Shown here one piece after another: positions 1-7,681 of a stretch of 17,818 bases of DNA. The stretch's first letter is position 1, and the number at the start of each line of letters is the position of its first letter. Source of the DNA: Gammaproteobacteria bacterium (lineage in GTDB: Bacteria; Pseudomonadota; Gammaproteobacteria; UBA9214); assembly GCA_030632175.1 (NCBI GenBank), contig DAOVVG010000023.1, positions 1 to 17,818 on the forward strand, written 5' to 3'. The notes under the pieces are model-generated. The model did not search any database and was not told the DNA's origin. It saw only the letters and a program-made list of their open reading frames with translations. Position numbers and translations under genes: made by a program.

Positions 1-1368
1 GAACAGCGTGCCGGGCTGCTGCTGGCGGGCAGCATCCTTTTCTATGCCTCCTGGGAACCTGTTTATCTGCTCCTGCTCGGCAGTTCTCTGTTCATCAATC
101 ACCGGCTGTATCTTCACATCCTGGAGCGGCGATCTCGCTTTTTGGTGGTGCTGGGTATTCTCATCAATCTGGCAGTGCTGGGGACATTCAAATATCTTGG
201 TCTGGTATTCGAGACCGGGTACTGGTTCGCGTACTTTTTTGATCACAGCATCATAGTGGCCCGGCCCGAATGGACAAACTGGGTGCTGCCCCTGGGGATC
301 AGCTTCTTCACGTTCCAGATGCTCAGCGCACTTATCGATGCGTACCGCGGGGACTGGAAGCGGGTGGTGGGTTTCCGTGAGTGGTGCTTGTACGTGACCT
401 TCTTCCCGCAATTGATTGCAGGGCCCATCGTGCGGGCCCACCAACTGTTCGATCAGTTGGAGAGGCTCCAGCCATTGTCGTCAGCCAACCTGCGGCTGGG
501 GTCAGTGATCTTCCTGGGCGGGCTCATCAAGAAATCCGTGTTTGCCGACAATCTCGCCCCTGTCGTAGACCGGCTGTACTCCCACCCGGAGCAACTGGAT
601 TTCACTTTGTCATGGCTTGCCACCACCGCGTTTGGAATGCAGATTTACATGGACTTTTCCGGGTACAGCGAGATGGCCCTTGGGTTGGCCTGTATGCTTG
701 GTATTACGTTGCCGCGGAATTTCCTGTATCCCTACATCAGTCGTAACTTTAGAGAATTCTGGACCCGCTGGCACGTGACGCTGTCTTGCTGGTTGCGCGA
801 CTATTTATACATACCGTTGGGGGGCTCACGTTGTTCCCTGCCGCGCACCTACTTCAACCTGATGGTTACGATGCTGCTGGGCGGTCTGTGGCACGGGGCC
901 GGCTGGACATTCATATTTTGGGGTTTTCTACACGGCAGCTATTTGGTCGTTTATCACGCCCTGTCGCGTCTTTATAGTGCTTGGGGGTTGGTGCAGGATC
1001 AGGGGCCGGGGCGCATCCTGTCACTGCTGGGCTGGCCACTTACCTTCGTACTCACTTCGTTCACCTGGGTGTTCTTTCGGGCGTCATCCTTCGAGCATGC
1101 CTGGACTGTCAGTGGGGCCATGCTGGGTCTGGTGCACCCTGTTTGGCCGCTGGTCAGCATACGTATGTTCGAGGTGGTGATGATCCTGGGTGCCTTCGGA
1201 CTGGTGCTAATAGAACCACTGATTGTGGGCTGGTTCCAGAAGAAGGGTGTGGATTGGTGGTGGGTGAAGGTGCCGTTCACGGTACGGGGTTTTGCCTATG
1301 CGGGTGTAACGCTATTCGTGGTGATTATGGGCGGGCACACTCAGAAGTTCATTTATTTCGATTTTTAA
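1..1368 (+). CDS. MBOAT-family membrane O-acyltransferase (AlgI/DltB-like), 5' partial
   Basis: The reading frame is open from base 1 and stops at TAA 1366-1368, giving 455 codons; a short N-terminal piece lies off the left edge, since AlgI relatives usually have roughly 470-520 residues. The chain is a series of hydrophobic segments. It carries the two MBOAT hallmarks: a block around 745-825 reading RNFREFWTRWH followed by RDYLYIPLGG, and GGLWHG, whose His (codon 892-894) is the conserved catalytic histidine of the family. It ends FIYFDF, like many AlgI proteins. Members move an acyl group from a donor in the cytoplasm to a polysaccharide or teichoic acid outside. The gene lies 394 bases upstream of E1/E2/ACP genes on the same strand, so these could supply its donor (inference). 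An internal ATG at 142 would remove the first membrane segments and is not the true start. Confidence 0.92.
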   Translation, partial: EQRAGLLLAGSILFYASWEPVYLLLLGSSLFINHRLYLHILERRSRFLVVLGILINLAVLGTFKYLGLVFETGYWFAYFFDHSIIVARPEWTNWVLPLGISFFTFQMLSALIDAYRGDWKRVVGFREWCLYVTFFPQLIAGPIVRAHQLFDQLERLQPLSSANLRLGSVIFLGGLIKKSVFADNLAPVVDRLYSHPEQLDFTLSWLATTAFGMQIYMDFSGYSEMALGLACMLGITLPRNFLYPYISRNFREFWTRWHVTLSCWLRDYLYIPLGGSRCSLPRTYFNLMVTMLLGGLWHGAGWTFIFWGFLHGSYLVVYHALSRLYSAWGLVQDQGPGRILSLLGWPLTFVLTSFTWVFFRASSFEHAWTVSGAMLGLVHPVWPLVSIRMFEVVMILGAFGLVLIEPLIVGWFQKKGVDWWWVKVPFTVRGFAYAGVTLFVVIMGGHTQKFIYFDF

Positions 1369-1579
1369 TAGCGTTGAAGAGCTCGCGAAGCAGACAACTT
1401 CTGGCGATCTAGATATTTACTGATATCAGCTAACTCGAGGCAGAGGTATGGGAACCTCCTGTCAGGGACACATAAACGGTTTGCAAAATAATTTTCAGTT
1501 TTTTCTGGCCTGAGCGATGAATGTTGAAGTTGTTCTCTGGCATGCCAAGCACAGGATAGTGAGTAGTGACATGACTCTC

Positions 1580-1607
1580 ACATACCCGGTTTCATCACTC
1601 GGTATGT
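1580..1607. repeat. Spaced inverted repeat ACATACC-N14-GGTATGT
   Basis: Seven-base perfect arms (1580-1586 and 1601-1607) are separated by 14 bases. It lies about 155 bases upstream of the E1 start and just before the candidate -35 at 1634, so it could be an operator for a dimeric regulator or a weak hairpin. No regulator gene in the window helps to decide. Confidence 0.3.
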
Positions 1608-1633
1608 ATGAATTAATGCCAGCGAACCTGTCT

Positions 1634-1662
1634 TTGACTGGGGCATAACATTATGACAATAT
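1634..1662 (+). promoter_or_regulatory. Candidate sigma-70 promoter for the E1-E2-ACP genes
   Basis: TTGACT (1634-1639) matches five of six bases of the -35 consensus. A 17-base spacer leads to CAATAT (1657-1662), a poor -10. The surroundings are AT-rich and the position is about 100 bases upstream of the E1 start. Weak evidence from pattern alone. Confidence 0.25.
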
Positions 1663-1750
1663 TAGCATTATTGTTAGAAAAACATATCTGCTTGTAAGGC
1701 TGCGTGTGCTTGTTCCGAGCGCTTTGTCATACTCTTCAAGATAGAAGTTC

Positions 1751-1765
1751 AGAGGGATTTAATTG
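1751..1765 (+). promoter_or_regulatory. Ribosome binding site that sets a TTG start for E1
   Basis: AGAGGG at 1751-1756 sits six bases before TTG at 1763. The first in-frame ATG lies inside the conserved N-terminal half of the thiamine-binding domain (the M of CQMSVV), so it cannot be the natural start. The TTG is therefore the best choice. Confidence 0.6.
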
Positions 1766-3766
1766 GACAGGATACCGGGATTCGATGCCGATGTTGCCGG
1801 GCGGCCGCTGATTGGGCTGGAGCCGGAGAATCTGTATGCATACGGTGATCTCATACGGCGCACCGAACAGCTTATCCTGACCCAGTTCGGGCGGGGGCTG
1901 GTATCGGGTACCACGCACACCTGTCTGGGGCAGGAGCTGTGCCAGATGTCAGTTGTGCGCGCCCTCACACATCCGCAAGATGTCGTGTTATCCAACCATC
2001 GTAACCACGGGCATTTTCTCAGCTATTCAGGTGAGTTTACCGGGCTGGTGGCGGAGGTCATGGGCCGTGAGGCCGGCGTATGTGGCGGTCATGGTGGTAG
2101 CCAGCATCTGGCCTACAGGCATTTCCATAGCAACGGTGTTCAGGGCGGAATGTCGGGCATCGGCGTCGGGCTGGGTCTGGCCCGCAAACTGGACGACAGC
2201 GAAAGTATTGTCGTGGTCATTCTTGGCGACGGCACATTGGGTCAGGGTCTCCTCTATGAGAGCATGAACCTTGCCTCGATCTGGGATACACCTGTTTTGT
2301 TCGTGGTGGAAAATAACGGTATCGCGCAAACAACCGATACCACCGGGACTATAGGCGGTAGTATCGACGCGCGGGGCAAGGCCTTTGGTTTGTCTGCCTG
2401 GCACTTTGATGATGCCGATCCTCAGTTGTTCGTCCAGGTTGAACAGGCCGTAAAGGAAGTTCGACACAACCACAGACCCGGTTTTCTCGTTATTGACACC
2501 AAGCGCCTGGGGCCACACAGTAAGGGTGACGATTTACGTCTGGAGAGTGAAAAACAGGCAATCAGCCAACGCGATCCACTGATCGCACTTGGGCAACGCC
2601 TGCCCGAACAGACCCGGTTGGCCATAGAGGAACTCAACCAGGCATTTATTCGAGAGGTAGAGGCCGCAGCAACCGCTTCACCGGAGGCTGGTTTCGCGGA
2701 CCCGCCCAGGCACATTTTTTCCGGTACAGATAAGGAACCCGAATGCCCGGAAACCACGTCGTTCGTGACCGGTCAGGGTGAAAATGTCAGGACACACCTG
2801 AACAGGGCGTTGCACCATTTGCTCGAGAGCTCGGACAAAACGATCGTGCTCGGGGAGGATCTCCATGATCCCTATGGAGGGGCCTTCAAGGTAACGGCAG
2901 GTCTTTCCTCGAAGTTCTCCGGGCGGGTGCTTTCAACGCCGATTAGCGAGGCGGGAATCACGGGTGTCACCATTGGACTTGCAGTTGCCGGCTTTCGGCC
3001 GGTGATGGAAGTTATGTTTGCAGACTTTCTGACACTCTGCATGGATCAGTTGTATAACCATGCGGTCAAGTTCCCGGGTATATTCAGGGATGTCGACGTC
3101 CCTCTGGTTATTCGTGCACCCAGCGGTGGAGGGCGCGGTTATGGCCCGACCCACAGCCAAAGCCCTGAAAATATTTTTACCTCGATCCCTGGTTTAACCG
3201 TTGTCTTTGGCAGTCATCGGCATGACGTGGCTGGACTGTTGGTCAATGCCACTAATGAGTGGCGTTACCCGGTATTGTTTCTGGAGCACAAGCTGCTTTA
3301 TGCGCAGATCCAGGGCCCGGGTGAATTCGTGCCTCTGGATACACATGCGGACGATTTGGCAGCCCATCTGTTCCCTACGCTTATAAAGCGTTGTAATGGC
3401 CCTGACGTTACCATACTGACCTATGGGGGTATGCTGCCACTGGTTGAAAAAGTGGCCGGATATCTGGAAAAAGAGGAAGAACTCGAGGTAGAGATTGTCG
3501 TACCCGCCCTGTTGTCACCGCTACCAAAAGCCAGTTTGATTGCACACGTTGGAGACAGCCCGCGCCTGGCCATTGTAGAAGAGGCACATGATGATTACGG
3601 AGTGGGTGCCGAAATTCTGGCCAGTTTGATGGAAGCAGGATTTGCTGGTCGTGCCGTCAGGATTGGCACTCCACCAGTACCTATCTCTTCCGCACGCAGT
3701 CTGGAAAGCCAGATTCTGCCTTCTGAAGAACGTATTATCAATGAAATACTGCGTCTGTTTGAATAG
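1763..3766 (+). CDS. 2-oxoacid dehydrogenase E1, fused alpha and beta subunits (thiamine diphosphate-dependent)
   Basis: A protein of 667 residues joins the two E1 subunits in one chain. Residues about 20-280 are the alpha part, with the thiamine-diphosphate/metal signature GDG (155-157), 26 residues, then NN (184-185). Residues about 340-667 are the beta part, opening with GEDLHDPYGGAF and containing TPISEAG, whose Glu396 corresponds to the cofactor-activating glutamate of beta subunits. The enzyme should decarboxylate a 2-oxo acid and transfer the acyl group to the lipoyl arm of the E2 encoded 12 bases downstream. The 2-oxo acid cannot be told from sequence: pyruvate, branched-chain and acetoin-type E1s share these motifs. 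No E3 gene is nearby, so reoxidation of lipoyl would need one from elsewhere. Its place in a glycan locus, next to an ACP, argues against a housekeeping role (inference). Confidence 0.92.
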   Translation: MDRIPGFDADVAGRPLIGLEPENLYAYGDLIRRTEQLILTQFGRGLVSGTTHTCLGQELCQMSVVRALTHPQDVVLSNHRNHGHFLSYSGEFTGLVAEVMGREAGVCGGHGGSQHLAYRHFHSNGVQGGMSGIGVGLGLARKLDDSESIVVVILGDGTLGQGLLYESMNLASIWDTPVLFVVENNGIAQTTDTTGTIGGSIDARGKAFGLSAWHFDDADPQLFVQVEQAVKEVRHNHRPGFLVIDTKRLGPHSKGDDLRLESEKQAISQRDPLIALGQRLPEQTRLAIEELNQAFIREVEAAATASPEAGFADPPRHIFSGTDKEPECPETTSFVTGQGENVRTHLNRALHHLLESSDKTIVLGEDLHDPYGGAFKVTAGLSSKFSGRVLSTPISEAGITGVTIGLAVAGFRPVMEVMFADFLTLCMDQLYNHAVKFPGIFRDVDVPLVIRAPSGGGRGYGPTHSQSPENIFTSIPGLTVVFGSHRHDVAGLLVNATNEWRYPVLFLEHKLLYAQIQGPGEFVPLDTHADDLAAHLFPTLIKRCNGPDVTILTYGGMLPLVEKVAGYLEKEEELEVEIVVPALLSPLPKASLIAHVGDSPRLAIVEEAHDDYGVGAEILASLMEAGFAGRAVRIGTPPVPISSARSLESQILPSEERIINEILRLFE

Positions 3767-3778
3767 GGATTTTCCATT

Positions 3779-4912
3779 ATGCCGCATCCAGTTTATGTAC
3801 CCTGTGTGAATATAAACGACGATATTGTGCTGATCGTCGATGTAACCGTTAGTGCGGGTGATACGGTCAAGGCCGGTGACATGATCGCTGAAGTGGAGAC
3901 GGACAAGGCGGTGATTCCGGTCGAAGCAGAACAGGACGGCTATGTTCTAAAAATTCTGTGTGATGTGGAAGAAAGAGTAAAAGTTGGCGCGGTGATGATG
4001 TGGATCGGTGACAGTCCCGATGAGCAAGTGCCGGAACCGGCTAGCAAGAATCCAGATGAAGTGTCATCAAGGACAAACTCGCAACTACCCACGGCCAAGG
4101 CACGGGCCTTGCTGGACAAGCACAAGCTGGATGTCGTGCAAATTCCCCACCAGGGTGAGCGCCTGACGGCGCGGGACATCGAGGCCTTCATTGCAGGCCA
4201 GGGCGGCACTGCAGGTGGTGTCACTGCTGCGCAGGTTGATAGCCCGCAAAGCTTCGAGGAACAATTGCCCGGCACGCCAGGTAGCTTGCGGTCGCTAAGT
4301 GCCGAGGAACAGGGCATGGTATCGACGGTGATATGGCACCGTGACCATGCCGTGGCCGCTTACCTGGAGATGGCCTATGACCAGCAAGCCTGGAATGACT
4401 ACGCGGCTGCGTTTGCTGAACGACACAAGTTCATGCTTAGCCCACTCTTACCCCTGATGGCTTATCGGCTGGTCAAGCTTGCCCGGGATAGACCGGGAAT
4501 TAATACCACCCTGGTTAATGGGCAGAAATACCTATATGACCAGGTTAATCTGGGATTTACCGTTCAGGTGGGCGAAACTCTGTATCTGACAGTCGTACAG
4601 CAGGCAGATGCCATGGACGACAGGCAGTTCATCGATGCCTTGGGAGAAGTGCAGCGCCATGCCATGGCGAAAAAACTGAGGCCTGAAGAGTCGAAGGATG
4701 CGACGCTCGGTTTTTCCAGTATGGCTCGCTGGAACGTTAGTCGTCATGTGCCCGTGCTGGCACCATACACCGCACTGATGGTTGCGCACTCGGCCCCGCA
4801 AAAGGGTGGTCAGTCGGCTGTGCTGGGCGCCAGTTATGACCACCGGATTCTTAGCGGCCATGACGTTGCCAATGTGCTGCAGGCACTGACGCAACCGCCT
4901 GAGGTACAGTAG
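3779..4912 (+). CDS. 2-oxoacid dehydrogenase E2-like acyltransferase with lipoyl domain and altered active-site motif
   Basis: A protein of 377 residues in the classic E2 order. Residues 1-80 form a lipoyl domain with the attachment lysine in ETDKA (Lys43). A peripheral-subunit-binding domain (about 100-140, PTAKARALLDKHKLD to TARDIEAFIA) is followed by the CAT-like catalytic domain (about 175-370). The active-site His is present in DHR (His355). However, the usual HxxxDG reads HRILSG, so the Asp four residues after the His is Ser359. The usual block near the active site (F-T-I-S-N-L-G type) is replaced by GFSSMARW (311-318). Standard E2s pass the acyl group to CoA; with these changes and an ACP gene next door, transfer to another thiol or hydroxyl acceptor is possible (inference). 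SD-like AGGGA spans the E1 stop, nine bases before ATG, so the two genes are probably cotranscribed. Confidence 0.9.
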   Translation: MPHPVYVPCVNINDDIVLIVDVTVSAGDTVKAGDMIAEVETDKAVIPVEAEQDGYVLKILCDVEERVKVGAVMMWIGDSPDEQVPEPASKNPDEVSSRTNSQLPTAKARALLDKHKLDVVQIPHQGERLTARDIEAFIAGQGGTAGGVTAAQVDSPQSFEEQLPGTPGSLRSLSAEEQGMVSTVIWHRDHAVAAYLEMAYDQQAWNDYAAAFAERHKFMLSPLLPLMAYRLVKLARDRPGINTTLVNGQKYLYDQVNLGFTVQVGETLYLTVVQQADAMDDRQFIDALGEVQRHAMAKKLRPEESKDATLGFSSMARWNVSRHVPVLAPYTALMVAHSAPQKGGQSAVLGASYDHRILSGHDVANVLQALTQPPEVQ

Positions 4913-4924
4913 CTGGTTTTTTCA

Positions 4925-4966
4925 TCACCCTTCTATATGGCATGGCTATTGGTCCATAAAGGGTGA
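4925..4966 (+). other. Intercistronic RNA hairpin between E2 and ACP
   Basis: TCACCCTT (4925-4932) pairs perfectly with AAGGGTGA (4959-4966). Inside it TATGG (4936-4940) pairs with CCATA (4954-4958), leaving a three-base bulge on the left and a 13-base loop. It ends 25 bases before the ACP start and lacks a following T-run, so an mRNA processing, stability or partial-termination element is more likely than a full terminator. It could help set the ratio of ACP to E1/E2 (inference). Confidence 0.45.
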
Positions 4967-4991
4967 CAAAGCGTGCAAGGAGCAATCAACA

Positions 4992-5252
4992 ATGGAAAAA
5001 AGCGAGATCAAAACCAAAATCCGGGGAAAGCTGGCGGAGCTTGCTGGCGAAATCGGTAATGATGCGAGCCAGATACAAGATGATGACATAATTCCGGCAA
5101 CGGGACTTGTGGACTCGGCCGGGATACTGGGTCTTGTGGTCTGGTATGAGAACGCTTTCGACATGTCGCTCAAGCAGGAGGAAATCAATATCGACAATCT
5201 TGGTTCCATCGAATCAATGGCGGAGTATGTCCTGAAGCGTAAAGGCGGATAA
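4992..5252 (+). CDS. Acyl carrier protein (DltC-like, phosphopantetheine-binding)
   Basis: An 86-residue acidic helical protein of normal ACP size. The phosphopantetheine attachment site is GLVDSAG with Ser42; the hydrophobic run after it (ILGLVVWYENAF) and the ending (SIESMAEYVLKRKG) fit helices II and IV of carrier proteins. The G-L-x-D-S pattern resembles DltC-type and other stand-alone carriers more than fatty-acid AcpP, whose site usually reads GADSLD. AAGGAG sits nine bases before ATG. It follows the E2 gene by 79 bases. No adenylating ligase is nearby to load it, so E2 is the obvious candidate donor (inference). The acyl-ACP could feed the MBOAT proteins encoded at 1-1368 and 14550-17153, as DltC feeds DltB. 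Confidence 0.88.
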   Translation: MEKSEIKTKIRGKLAELAGEIGNDASQIQDDDIIPATGLVDSAGILGLVVWYENAFDMSLKQEEINIDNLGSIESMAEYVLKRKGG

Positions 5253-5403
5253 ATCCAGCCGGATTCTGCGATATTTGAAGTTGCAGCAAATACTTTCATG
5301 CAATGGGAATAAACAGATTAATGTCATTTGCCGGACGGCTGGTATTTTTGAATCATGTGAGGACAAGACTGGTAAAGCCAACTTGCACCAGACACCATAA
5401 TCA

Positions 5404-6606
5404 ATGGAAATATTATTGAAGTTACTGATAGTGTGGCTGCTGGTTTCAGGCGCTATGATATTTCTTTATGCCAGGCGTGAAATTATTGCCAACTGGCGTG
5501 AACCGGTACTGCGTCGTCCGGTGATGATCATTGAAAGCGACGACTGGGGAGCTGGCCCGGCAAGTCAGGCCGTTGTACTTGGGGAAATTGTCCGTTTGCT
5601 GGCAGATTTTTCGGATTGTGATGGACGTCAACCGGTAATGACGCTGGGGATGGTGCTGGCGACTGCGGACGGGGCCTTGATCAAACCAGGCGATAATTAC
5701 CAGCGGCAGTTAATTTCCACACGCACCCATGGGCCACTTTTGGATGCAATCAGCAGCGGGACAGATAAAGAAGTATTTGATGTGCAGCTCCATGGTATGG
5801 AGCATTTCTGGCCGCCTGCCCTGATGGCAGCAAGTGAATGCGATGAATCAGTAAGGGTCTGGCTGGATAGTGCCCCGGGTGCTTTAACTGAAGAACTGCC
5901 ATCCCCGCTCCAAAGCCGCTGGGTGGATGCCTCGGTGCTGCCTGCGCGGATTCTGAATAGCGTAGAAGTACGGCAAGCGGTGAAAGAGGAAGTTGCCGCT
6001 TTTCAGGACATTTTCGGATGTACCCCCGGTGTTGTGGTTCCTCCTACTTTTATATGGAGTGAAGCGGTGGAACAGGACTGGTCTGCAGCGGGTATCGGTG
6101 TAATCGTAACCCCTGGACGTCGTTATGAGACACGAGATGAATCGGGAAAGCCCGCGGGCGAGGGCAACCTTATCCACAATGGCCAGGCGGGAGAAAATGG
6201 CATCGTCTATGTGGTACGTGATGTTTACTTTGAGCCGTCACTGGGACACACGGCTGCACAGGCTCAGGATGCACTTGCGTTAAAGGTGGAACTGGGCCGG
6301 CCGGCATTGTTTGAGACGCATCGTTTCAATTTTCTGGGCACGGATGAAAAGAAAAATCAGTCACTGGAGCAAATAAAAAACCTGTTGCAAGATGTACTGA
6401 TTACCTATCCATCCCTGGCATTCCTCTCCACCGGAAAGCTGGCGAGAATCCTGAGAAACCGTGACCCTGAATGGGTTGAACAGGGGCTGCGTCGCAGGTT
6501 GCATGCCTTGATCAGGCGCCTGAGAGAATTACCGCGCCTGCGCAAGCTGGCCTGGCTGACTGGCTGGATAGTACCTGCGGGATTGGTCTGGAAACTGACC
6601 GGATGA
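5404..6606 (+). CDS. Membrane-anchored NodB-like polysaccharide deacetylase candidate
   Basis: A 400-residue protein with one N-terminal membrane segment (about 4-22) and a long soluble part, presumably periplasmic. ESDDW (Asp46, Asp47) matches the catalytic/metal Asp pair of NodB-type deacetylases, and HGMEH (His130, His134) matches the H-x3-H metal motif. Later VPPTFIW and ETHRFNF (His306) look like the downstream motifs of this beta/alpha-barrel superfamily. The C-terminal 50 residues are rich in Arg and hydrophobics (about 355-400), suggesting membrane association. It would remove N- or O-acyl groups from the glycan, counterbalancing the acyltransferases (inference). Overall similarity to characterised deacetylases looks low, so a divergent hydrolase of the same fold is possible. 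The start has only a weak ribosome binding site; the end overlaps the next gene by four bases. Confidence 0.7.
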   Translation: MEILLKLLIVWLLVSGAMIFLYARREIIANWREPVLRRPVMIIESDDWGAGPASQAVVLGEIVRLLADFSDCDGRQPVMTLGMVLATADGALIKPGDNYQRQLISTRTHGPLLDAISSGTDKEVFDVQLHGMEHFWPPALMAASECDESVRVWLDSAPGALTEELPSPLQSRWVDASVLPARILNSVEVRQAVKEEVAAFQDIFGCTPGVVVPPTFIWSEAVEQDWSAAGIGVIVTPGRRYETRDESGKPAGEGNLIHNGQAGENGIVYVVRDVYFEPSLGHTAAQAQDALALKVELGRPALFETHRFNFLGTDEKKNQSLEQIKNLLQDVLITYPSLAFLSTGKLARILRNRDPEWVEQGLRRRLHALIRRLRELPRLRKLAWLTGWIVPAGLVWKLTG

Positions 6607-7556
6607 GCATAAAGCAGTCATTCGATCGGGAGTCACCGAAATTTTCTGTGATCATCCCTGTCTACAACTCAGCTGAAACCCTGCAAAGGGCCATAGCATC
6701 AGTTCTTGAACAAACCTGGCCGGCGCACGAGATTATCGTGGTCGACGATGGTTCGACTGATAGCAGTTTGCAGGTAGCCAATGGGTTTGCCAGTAAGGTT
6801 CGGGTCATTCACCAGTCCAATGCCGGCGTATCTGCCGCACGCAACCGGGGTGCAGAAAGCGCAACCGGGGACTGGCTTGCCTTTCTGGATGCTGATGACT
6901 GGTACTATCCGGACCGTCTCAAATGGCATGCAGAATGGATAAAGCGTGATGGCAGTCTGGATTTTCTCACCGGTGACTACGAATATCGTCGTGAGGACGG
7001 CAGTCTGATTAGTGCTTCGATGGAATTGCACCCATCCGGTCGCGAAATGCTGGGAAAGGCCGGCGGGTCACATGAGGTGGTGATGGAAACACAGGAAATC
7101 GGGGCATTCGTTGCCGACCATTTTGGAGATATTCATACCCTCAGTGTGCCTCGAAAAACGTTTTGTGAACTGGGTGGTTATCCGCTCGGATTCAAGGTGT
7201 GCGAGGACGTGCATTTCCTGACACGCCTCTGTGCCGTGAGCGGCAGAGTGGGTGTGATATGCCGCCCGATGGGTGCATATCTCATTCATGGCGACAGCGC
7301 CACACGGACGGATCCTCTGAAAGCCCAGGAATACAATGTGCAGACCCTGCTGGATCTGAAGAATCTTGCCCGTGGCTTCTCTGCGCCTGTTCAGCGGGGG
7401 GTGATGGCCCGGCTTCGAAATGGCCGGTTGAACCTCGGTTATGCACTCGTGAAATCAGGAAGAAGGCGGGATGCTATTGGCGCGGTCCTGCCTTCACTCA
7501 TAGAGACACCCGGATGGGCGTCATTCCGTAATATCTTGAGTATCATGAAGGGGTAA
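6603..7556 (+). CDS. Family 2 glycosyltransferase
   Basis: A 317-residue protein with a GT-A fold nucleotide-binding N-terminus: FSVIIPVYN at 14-22, VVDDGSTD at 46-53, NAGVSAARNRG at 73-83 and the metal-binding LDADD at 95-99. This is the standard GT2 signature for inverting transfer of a sugar from a nucleotide donor in the cytoplasm. A later EDVHFLTRL segment fits the catalytic ED motif of GT2 enzymes. No membrane segment is seen. The ATG overlaps the TGA of the deacetylase candidate (ATGA), so the two are translationally coupled and probably modify the same glycan. Donor and acceptor cannot be told; GDP-heptose from the next operon is one possibility. Confidence 0.93.
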   Translation: MSIKQSFDRESPKFSVIIPVYNSAETLQRAIASVLEQTWPAHEIIVVDDGSTDSSLQVANGFASKVRVIHQSNAGVSAARNRGAESATGDWLAFLDADDWYYPDRLKWHAEWIKRDGSLDFLTGDYEYRREDGSLISASMELHPSGREMLGKAGGSHEVVMETQEIGAFVADHFGDIHTLSVPRKTFCELGGYPLGFKVCEDVHFLTRLCAVSGRVGVICRPMGAYLIHGDSATRTDPLKAQEYNVQTLLDLKNLARGFSAPVQRGVMARLRNGRLNLGYALVKSGRRRDAIGAVLPSLIETPGWASFRNILSIMKG

Positions 7557-7613
7557 TGCGGGGCCTGTGATGGCCGAATGTCAACACTACAGGTGAAGGG
7601 AAAGAAACTGATC

Positions 7614-7632
7614 CGGGTTGTCCCGTTTTTTT
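7614..7632 (+). terminator. Weak intrinsic terminator or attenuator after the GT2 gene
   Basis: CGGG (7614-7617), loop TTGT, CCCG (7622-7625), then seven T (7626-7632). The four-base stem is short for a strong terminator, but the T-run is uninterrupted and the site lies in the 125-base gap between the GT2 and heptose genes. Confidence 0.4.
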
Positions 7633-7681
7633 GAAGCAGAAGTTTGGGTGGAACAGAGCCCTATTTGGTGGAGAAACGATA

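Larger units (their letters stand above)
1369..1762. other. Intergenic region with palindromes, no gene seen
   Basis: No convincing coding sequence is visible on either strand. The stretch holds two perfect 10-base palindromes, CTGATATCAG at 1420-1429 and TGGCATGCCA at 1538-1547, a spaced inverted repeat at 1580-1607, and an AT-rich part (1640-1690) just upstream of the E1 gene. No strong GC stem with a T-run follows the MBOAT stop. The length and AT-rich end suggest that the E1-E2-ACP genes have their own promoter. Confidence 0.6.

Noticed and set aside
981..1412. 143-codon plus frame overlapping the MBOAT 3' end
   Set aside because: It is another frame of the MBOAT coding sequence, Gly/Ala-rich, with no motif and no start signal.
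2027..2518. 163-codon reverse-strand frame within E1
   Set aside because: It lies wholly opposite the strongly conserved thiamine-binding region of E1; its translation shows no family features.
1763..4912. Housekeeping pyruvate dehydrogenase operon
   Set aside because: A fused E1, no E3, an unusual E2 active site, an ACP right after it and a glycan-locus setting make this unlikely, though it is not excluded by sequence alone.
7631..7681. Longer hddA N-terminus from TTG 7631
   Set aside because: It begins inside the T-run region after the hairpin and adds residues not typical of HddA; GTG 7682 has GGTGGAG at good spacing and starts at the conserved block.
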